The position numbers and the translations under genes are program-made. From assembly GCF_044987625.1 (NCBI RefSeq), contig NZ_JBJDSB010000001.1, forward strand, positions 1,054,001 to 1,118,000: a stretch of DNA of 64,000 nucleotides, read 5' to 3'. Below the pieces are notes generated by a model. It was not told the origin of the DNA. It did not search any database and worked only from the letters and a program-made list of their open reading frames with translations. Of this stretch, positions 59,933 to 64,000 are shown one piece after another; position 1 is the stretch's first letter; every line of letters starts with the position of its first letter. Origin of the DNA: Desulfobaculum sp044987625. Its GTDB lineage: Bacteria; Desulfobacterota; Desulfovibrionia; Desulfovibrionales; Desulfovibrionaceae.

Positions 59933-61876
59933 ATGAAGCGCAATATCTATCTCGACACCATTCCCATTGACGAAGCCGTGGGCAAGGTTCAGGCCGCCCT
60001 GGACAGGGAAAGCCTCCTCGGCACCGAAACCATCCCCACCCACGAGGCCGCAGGCCGCATCACGGCCAGCGCCATCCATGCGCGGCTGTCCTCGCCCACC
60101 TACCACAGCGCGGCCATGGACGGCATTGCCGTGGACGCCGAAGCCACCTTTGCCGCGCGCGAGGACGCCCCCCTCACCCTTGGGACGGACGCCTTTGTCC
60201 CGGTCAACACCGGCAATCCCCTGCCGGACGGCACCAACGCCGTCATCATGATTGAAAACGTGCTCATGACCGCCGACGGCAGCGCCCGCATTGAGGCGCC
60301 GGCCTTTCCATGGCAGCACGTACGCCGCATCGGCGAGGATATCGTCGCCACGGAACTGCTCATCCCGCAAAACCATGAGCTGACGGCCTATGACATCGGC
60401 GCGCTGCTCTCTGCGGGCATCTGGGAGGTCACCGTGCATGAGCGCATTGTCATGCACGTCATTCCCACCGGCGACGAGGTGCTGGACTTTACGGACCGCC
60501 CGACCCCTGCGCCGGGGCAGGTGGTGGAAAGCAACTCGCAGGTCTTTGCCGCACTGGCGCAAAGCTGGGGCATCGACATCCGCCGCACCGCGCCCGTCCC
60601 GGACAAGCCCGGCGCCCTCATCGAGGCCGTGGAAGACGCCCTTGGCACGGACGCGCACATTATCGTCATTGGCGCAGGCTCCTCGGCCGGTGCCAAGGAC
60701 TACACCCGCACCGTCATGGAGAGCGTCGGCAGCGTGCTGGTGCACGGCATTAAGGCCATGCCCGGCAAGCCCACCCTGCTGGGCATGGCGGACAAGGCCC
60801 ACGGCGGCAAGCTCCTTGTGGGCGCGCCGGGCTATCCCGTCAGCGCGGTGGTGTGCATGGAGGAACTGGTGGCTCCGCTGTGCGCGTGGCTGACCCGCCG
60901 CACCCTGCCCCGTCGCCCGGAGGTGGACGTGGAGCTTACGCGCAGCGTGCCGTCCAAGCTGGGCATGGAAGAGTTTTTGCGCCTGTCCATCGGCCGCGTG
61001 GGCGAAAAGTACGTCGCCACGCCCCTATCGCGCGGGGCGGGCATGATTACCACCATGACCCGCGCGCAGGGCATCTGCCGCATTCCGGCCAACTCCGAGG
61101 GCGTGGAACAGGGCGCCACCGTCCGCGCCGACCTGCGCGTGCCGCAGGACGCGCTGGAGCGCACCCTTGTCGCCGTGGGCAGCCATGACAACACCATAGA
61201 CCTGCTCGCCAACGCCCTCATGGGGCTGGAGACGCCCATCCACCTTGCCTCCACCCACGTGGGCAGCATGGGCGGGCTGATGGCCGTCAAAAACGGCTCC
61301 TGCCACATGGCGGGCACCCACCTCTTCGACCCCGAAACCGGCGACTACAACACGCCCTTTGTCCGCAAATATCTTCCGGATGTGGACGCAGTGCTGGTCA
61401 ACCTTGCCGTGCGCCATCAGGGCCTCATGGTCCCGGTAGGCAACCCCAAAGGCATCTCGGGCGTTGACGACCTCACCCGCGAGGACGTGCAGTTCATCAA
61501 CCGCCAGCGCGGCGCGGGAACCCGCATCCTGCTGGACTGGCACCTCTCCGAGGCCGGCATCACGCCCCAGCAGGTCAACGGCTACGACAAGGAAGAATTC
61601 ACCCACATGGCCGTCGCGGTAAACGTGCTCACCGGCGCGGTGGACTGCGGGCTGGGCATCATGGCCGCCGCCCGCGCCCTTGGGCTGGACTTTGTCCCCC
61701 TTGCGCGCGAGCGCTACGACCTGCTCATCCCGCGTGAGCACCTTGCGGACCCGCGCGTTCAGGCCGTGCTGGACCTCATCCGCAGCGCGGACTTCCGCAC
61801 AAGCATTGAAGCCCTTGGCGGCTACGAAACCACCTGTACCGGCGAGTTCATGGAAGCCGGACAGGGCCTGCCCTAG
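59933..61876 (+). CDS. MoeA fused to a periplasmic-binding-like domain
   Basis: 647 residues. Residues about 1-410 are a MoeA-like enzyme (SAAMDGIAVDA, LPDGTNAVIMIENV, VIPTGDEVLDF, AGSSAGAKDYT, MPGKPTLLG); residues about 415-640 are a PBP-like domain (LVAVGSHDNTIDLLANAL, STHVGSMGGLMAVKNGSCHMAGTHLFDP, LLIPREHL). This fusion is known in anaerobes and archaea; the second domain may bind oxyanion or cofactor. It has no signal peptide, so it acts in the cytoplasm. A terminator follows. Confidence 0.92.
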   Translation: MKRNIYLDTIPIDEAVGKVQAALDRESLLGTETIPTHEAAGRITASAIHARLSSPTYHSAAMDGIAVDAEATFAAREDAPLTLGTDAFVPVNTGNPLPDGTNAVIMIENVLMTADGSARIEAPAFPWQHVRRIGEDIVATELLIPQNHELTAYDIGALLSAGIWEVTVHERIVMHVIPTGDEVLDFTDRPTPAPGQVVESNSQVFAALAQSWGIDIRRTAPVPDKPGALIEAVEDALGTDAHIIVIGAGSSAGAKDYTRTVMESVGSVLVHGIKAMPGKPTLLGMADKAHGGKLLVGAPGYPVSAVVCMEELVAPLCAWLTRRTLPRRPEVDVELTRSVPSKLGMEEFLRLSIGRVGEKYVATPLSRGAGMITTMTRAQGICRIPANSEGVEQGATVRADLRVPQDALERTLVAVGSHDNTIDLLANALMGLETPIHLASTHVGSMGGLMAVKNGSCHMAGTHLFDPETGDYNTPFVRKYLPDVDAVLVNLAVRHQGLMVPVGNPKGISGVDDLTREDVQFINRQRGAGTRILLDWHLSEAGITPQQVNGYDKEEFTHMAVAVNVLTGAVDCGLGIMAAARALGLDFVPLARERYDLLIPREHLADPRVQAVLDLIRSADFRTSIEALGGYETTCTGEFMEAGQGLP

Positions 61877-61916
61877 GCAGGCCGCCCCCGCCGGGCACTC
61901 AGACCACCATCACAAA

Positions 61917-61947
61917 ACGGGCGGCGCACACAGCGCCGCCCGTTTTT
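61917..61947 (+). terminator. rho-independent terminator after the moeA fusion gene
   Basis: ACGGGCGGCGC (61917-61927) with GCGCCGCCCGT (61933-61943), then TTTTT. Confidence 0.9.
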
Positions 61948-62022
61948 CTGCCTCTGGCAGGCCCGGTCTCCGGTCCAGCACAAGGGCTTGCCTTTCCGTG
62001 ATTTTTTGCCACAATGCGGGGC

Positions 62023-62250
62023 ATGATTATCACAGTAAAATGCTTTGCCACGCTCAAGCCCTTTGAGCCGCAGGACGCGGCGGCCTACACCGCGCCGGAC
62101 GGCGTCACCGTGGGCGGCCTGATGGACCACCTCGGCATCCCCCGCGACGAGGTCAAAATCATGTTCATCAACAACAAGCACACCACCATAGACGCCACCA
62201 TACACGACGGCGACCGGGTGGGCCTGTTCCCAGCTGTAGGCGGAGGATGA
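62023..62250 (+). CDS. MoaD/ThiS-family sulfur carrier protein
   Basis: 75 residues from ATG 62023 (62014 is an alternative). Beta-grasp fold with the diagnostic GlyGly end (FPAVGGG), where sulfur is attached as thiocarboxylate. VKCFATLKPF at the N terminus and VTVGGLMDHLGIP are typical. It is 4 bp before an E1-like adenylyltransferase, its likely activating enzyme. Likely role is sulfur supply to molybdopterin for Mo or W enzymes such as AOR; a thiamin or other role cannot be excluded. Confidence 0.85.
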   Translation: MIITVKCFATLKPFEPQDAAAYTAPDGVTVGGLMDHLGIPRDEVKIMFINNKHTTIDATIHDGDRVGLFPAVGGG

Positions 62251-62254
62251 CGCC

Positions 62255-63106
62255 ATGGGCTGCGCGGACCCCATAGGCAACAGAACGCGGGAGCTTGCCC
62301 TCTCCGCAGCCATGCCCGACGGCTCGCCCTACTTGAGCCTTGGCATCCATGCGGCCCGCGAGCTTGCCGCCGAATGCGGCGAAACGCTCCGCGCCATAGA
62401 AGTCGCCGCCCTTGGCGCCGGGGTCATCCCGGAGCGCTACATCCGCAACTTTTCCACACTGGACTGTCAGGGGCAGGTGCGCCTGCTGTGTTCCAAGGCC
62501 GTGCTCATTGGCCTTGGCGGCCTTGGCGGTCTGCTCCTTGAAGCCATGGTCCGCATGGGCGTTGGCACCATTGAGGCGGCGGACGGCGACTCCTTTGAGG
62601 AAAGCAACCTCAACCGCCAGCTCACCTCCACCACGGACATCGTGGACATCCCCAAAACCCGCGCCGCCACCGTGCGCGCCATGACCGTGAATCCCGCCGT
62701 GGACTTTCTGGCCCATGAGGTAATGGTGGACGAATCCGACATGCTGGCCATGTGCGAGGACGCCCACGTGGTGGTGGACGCCCTCGGCGGACTGGACGAC
62801 CGCCCCGCCCTGCAGCGCGTGGCCGCGCGCGCCGGTCTGCCCCTTGTGACGGCAGGCATCGCGGGCCTGTCGGGCTACGTTGCCACGGTGATGCCTGGCC
62901 AGCCCGGTCCAGCGGACTTCTTTGGCGCCAGCACAGGGGCCGAAGACGCCCTCGGCAGCCCCGCACCGGGCGTATATACCGCCGCCAGCCTGCAAAGCGC
63001 GGAAATCATGCGCCTGCTGGGCACAGGAACGCCGGCCCTTGCCGGAAAAATGCTCCTGTTCGACCTGCGGGACATGAGCTTTGAAACCATCGACATCGCG
63101 TCCTAA
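62255..63106 (+). CDS. ThiF/MoeB/HesA family adenylyltransferase
   Basis: 283 residues. E1-like enzyme that adenylates the C terminus of a sulfur carrier. Rossmann motif AVLIGLGGLGGLLLEAMVRMGVG, then ADGDSFEESNLNRQ with the essential Arg, and the Lys in DIPKTRAA. The first 90 residues are an extra N-terminal region, and the usual paired CxxC zinc motifs are missing. GGAGG precedes ATG. Forms a pair with the MoaD-like gene. Confidence 0.87.
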   Translation: MGCADPIGNRTRELALSAAMPDGSPYLSLGIHAARELAAECGETLRAIEVAALGAGVIPERYIRNFSTLDCQGQVRLLCSKAVLIGLGGLGGLLLEAMVRMGVGTIEAADGDSFEESNLNRQLTSTTDIVDIPKTRAATVRAMTVNPAVDFLAHEVMVDESDMLAMCEDAHVVVDALGGLDDRPALQRVAARAGLPLVTAGIAGLSGYVATVMPGQPGPADFFGASTGAEDALGSPAPGVYTAASLQSAEIMRLLGTGTPALAGKMLLFDLRDMSFETIDIAS

Positions 63107-63252
63107 CGCCCCCCTGCTGCGAGTCTCCCAAACGGACGCGCTGCAAACCGGCGCAAGCCGCCGCGCGCACGAACCCCACGCCTCTTGCGGAAAATGCTCC
63201 ACAAAAAAACGACATTCCACAGCGCCGCAAGGCGCCGCGCTTTTCCCGCCTG
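63107..63252. other. convergent intergenic region
   Basis: 146 bp with a GCGCC-GCAA-GGCGC hairpin (63222-63235) followed on the plus strand by CGCGCTTTT, a weak terminator. Confidence 0.45.
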
Positions 63253-64000
63253 CTAGCCCTGTCTGCTCATAATCCCGCCCGGCCCCGCAAGGGGCGCGGT
63301 CAGCGCTGTGCGCTTGATGGTGACAATATTGCGCAGCACGTCCGTGGTCTCCAAAAGCGGATTGCCTTCGGGCATGGCTGTGGTCGCCAGCGACGTAATG
63401 ACCTGCTGCAGGGTTTTGCGCTTGGTCAGGTCGAATTCTTCGGCAATGGGCGGCCCCGGATCCTCAAGGGCCGACTTGGGGAGCAGGCGCTCGTACAGGT
63501 CCGGCGTCCGCGCCGAAAGCGACGCCTTTTGCCAGTCCGCCACCAGTCCGCCAAGCCCCGCGAAGGTGCTTCGCGCCGCGTCAGGGTCGCGCATGACGCC
63601 ATCCATAAACGTCTCGCGGTCCACCACCAGCAGCTTTTCCGCCGTAAATTCACGGATGCCGTACCCCGCAAGCTCCCCCTCGCGCGAGGTAATGGCCGCG
63701 CGCCAGCGGTCGGCAAAGCCGTCCTCAAAGATTTCCTGATGCGGCAGAACAAACGCGCGCAGGTCGTTATAGGCGGTCACCACGTCGGCAAGGCGGTCCT
63801 CCACCTCCCCGTAGGCCTCCACCACGCGCAAGGGGAGAGCCTCGCCATAGGACGACTGCGCCTCAAAGACGACGCGGCCCTTGTCCACCGCCACCTGCCC
63901 GGACTCAGAGACCACCTCGTCGCCGTCCACCACCACCCGCGCATCCATACCCGGCGTTGCCGTGGCGTTCATGCCAAGGGAGTCAAGGAGCGTTCCGCCC
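63253..64000 (-). CDS. FliD-like flagellar cap protein, C-terminal part (cut by window edge)
   Basis: The reading frame is open to base 64000, so at least 248 residues of a longer protein are visible. The C-terminal half has a FliD-like layout: ADVVTAYNDLRAFV, ELAGYGIRE, LLVVDRETFMDGVMRDPDAARSTFAGLGGLV, then a helical tail. FliD caps the flagellar filament and helps flagellin assemble. The match is by pattern only and the N terminus is missing, so another flagellar hook-associated protein is possible. Confidence 0.5.
   Translation of the reverse strand, partial: GGTLLDSLGMNATATPGMDARVVVDGDEVVSESGQVAVDKGRVVFEAQSSYGEALPLRVVEAYGEVEDRLADVVTAYNDLRAFVLPHQEIFEDGFADRWRAAITSREGELAGYGIREFTAEKLLVVDRETFMDGVMRDPDAARSTFAGLGGLVADWQKASLSARTPDLYERLLPKSALEDPGPPIAEEFDLTKRKTLQQVITSLATTAMPEGNPLLETTDVLRNIVTIKRTALTAPLAGPGGIMSRQG

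Overview
The window is about 64 kb of GC-rich DNA from a Desulfovibrio-like sulfate reducer (Desulfovibrionales). The evidence is gene content: a dcrA-type heme chemoreceptor followed by desulfoferrodoxin, rubredoxin and rubredoxin:oxygen oxidoreductase; a two-subunit periplasmic [FeFe] hydrogenase with its maturases; a split F0 operon; Rex; a SahR-type regulator beside ahcY; and a tungsten AOR cluster. It is almost entirely ordinary chromosome. I see no transposase, phage, CRISPR, rRNA or tRNA.

Layout. 1-3234: 3' end of glmU, a zapB-like/zapA pair, a convincing 6S RNA, and rny. 3510-10932: an oxygen-handling block on one strand: tetraheme cytochrome c, heme-c chemoreceptor, superoxide reductase, rubredoxin, Roo, cytochrome bd. 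11127-13316 (minus): a flavin disulfide reductase with a VTT membrane protein. 13435-20811: a candidate small RNA, hydA-hydB, then a maturation operon (TM1266-like protein, hydG, an unrecognised 221-aa protein, hydE, hydF). 21663-24167: F0 genes atpZ, atpI, atpB, atpE, then rex with a Rex box on its own start codon. 24820-27837: a SAM-I riboswitch with terminator leading panC, a DUF502 membrane protein and metK. 27954-29821 (minus): MarR and MFS exporter.

29929-30376 and 47389-47672 hold copies of a palindromic, hairpin-rich interspersed repeat whose stems differ by compensatory changes; a solo end-module lies at 35651-35690. Between them are a LonC-type protease, a Cache chemoreceptor, a LysE exporter, a double-receiver HD-GYP protein, a copper ATPase with a small Cys-rich membrane protein, treS-maltokinase and malQ (trehalose/glycogen), and tpx. 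47754-50496 (minus): TSUP exporter, FMN alpha-hydroxy-acid dehydrogenase and GntR regulator, probably an operon. 50596-55684: SahR-like regulator and ahcY, then yitT, a SAM hydroxide adenosyltransferase and cobS. 55839-63106: tungsten AOR, a divergent unknown TTG-start gene, moeA, a moeA-PBP fusion, a MoaD-like protein and a ThiF-family adenylyltransferase, plausibly a dedicated W/Mo-cofactor locus. The right edge cuts a FliD-like gene.

Functionally the window joins oxygen/redox sensing and detoxification, hydrogen metabolism and energy coupling under Rex, and the SAM/SAH cycle controlled both by riboswitch and by repressor. The most original items are the covarying repeat family, the small RNA whose loop is complementary to the hydA leader, the unknown protein inside the H-cluster maturation operon, and the unknown protein beside AOR.
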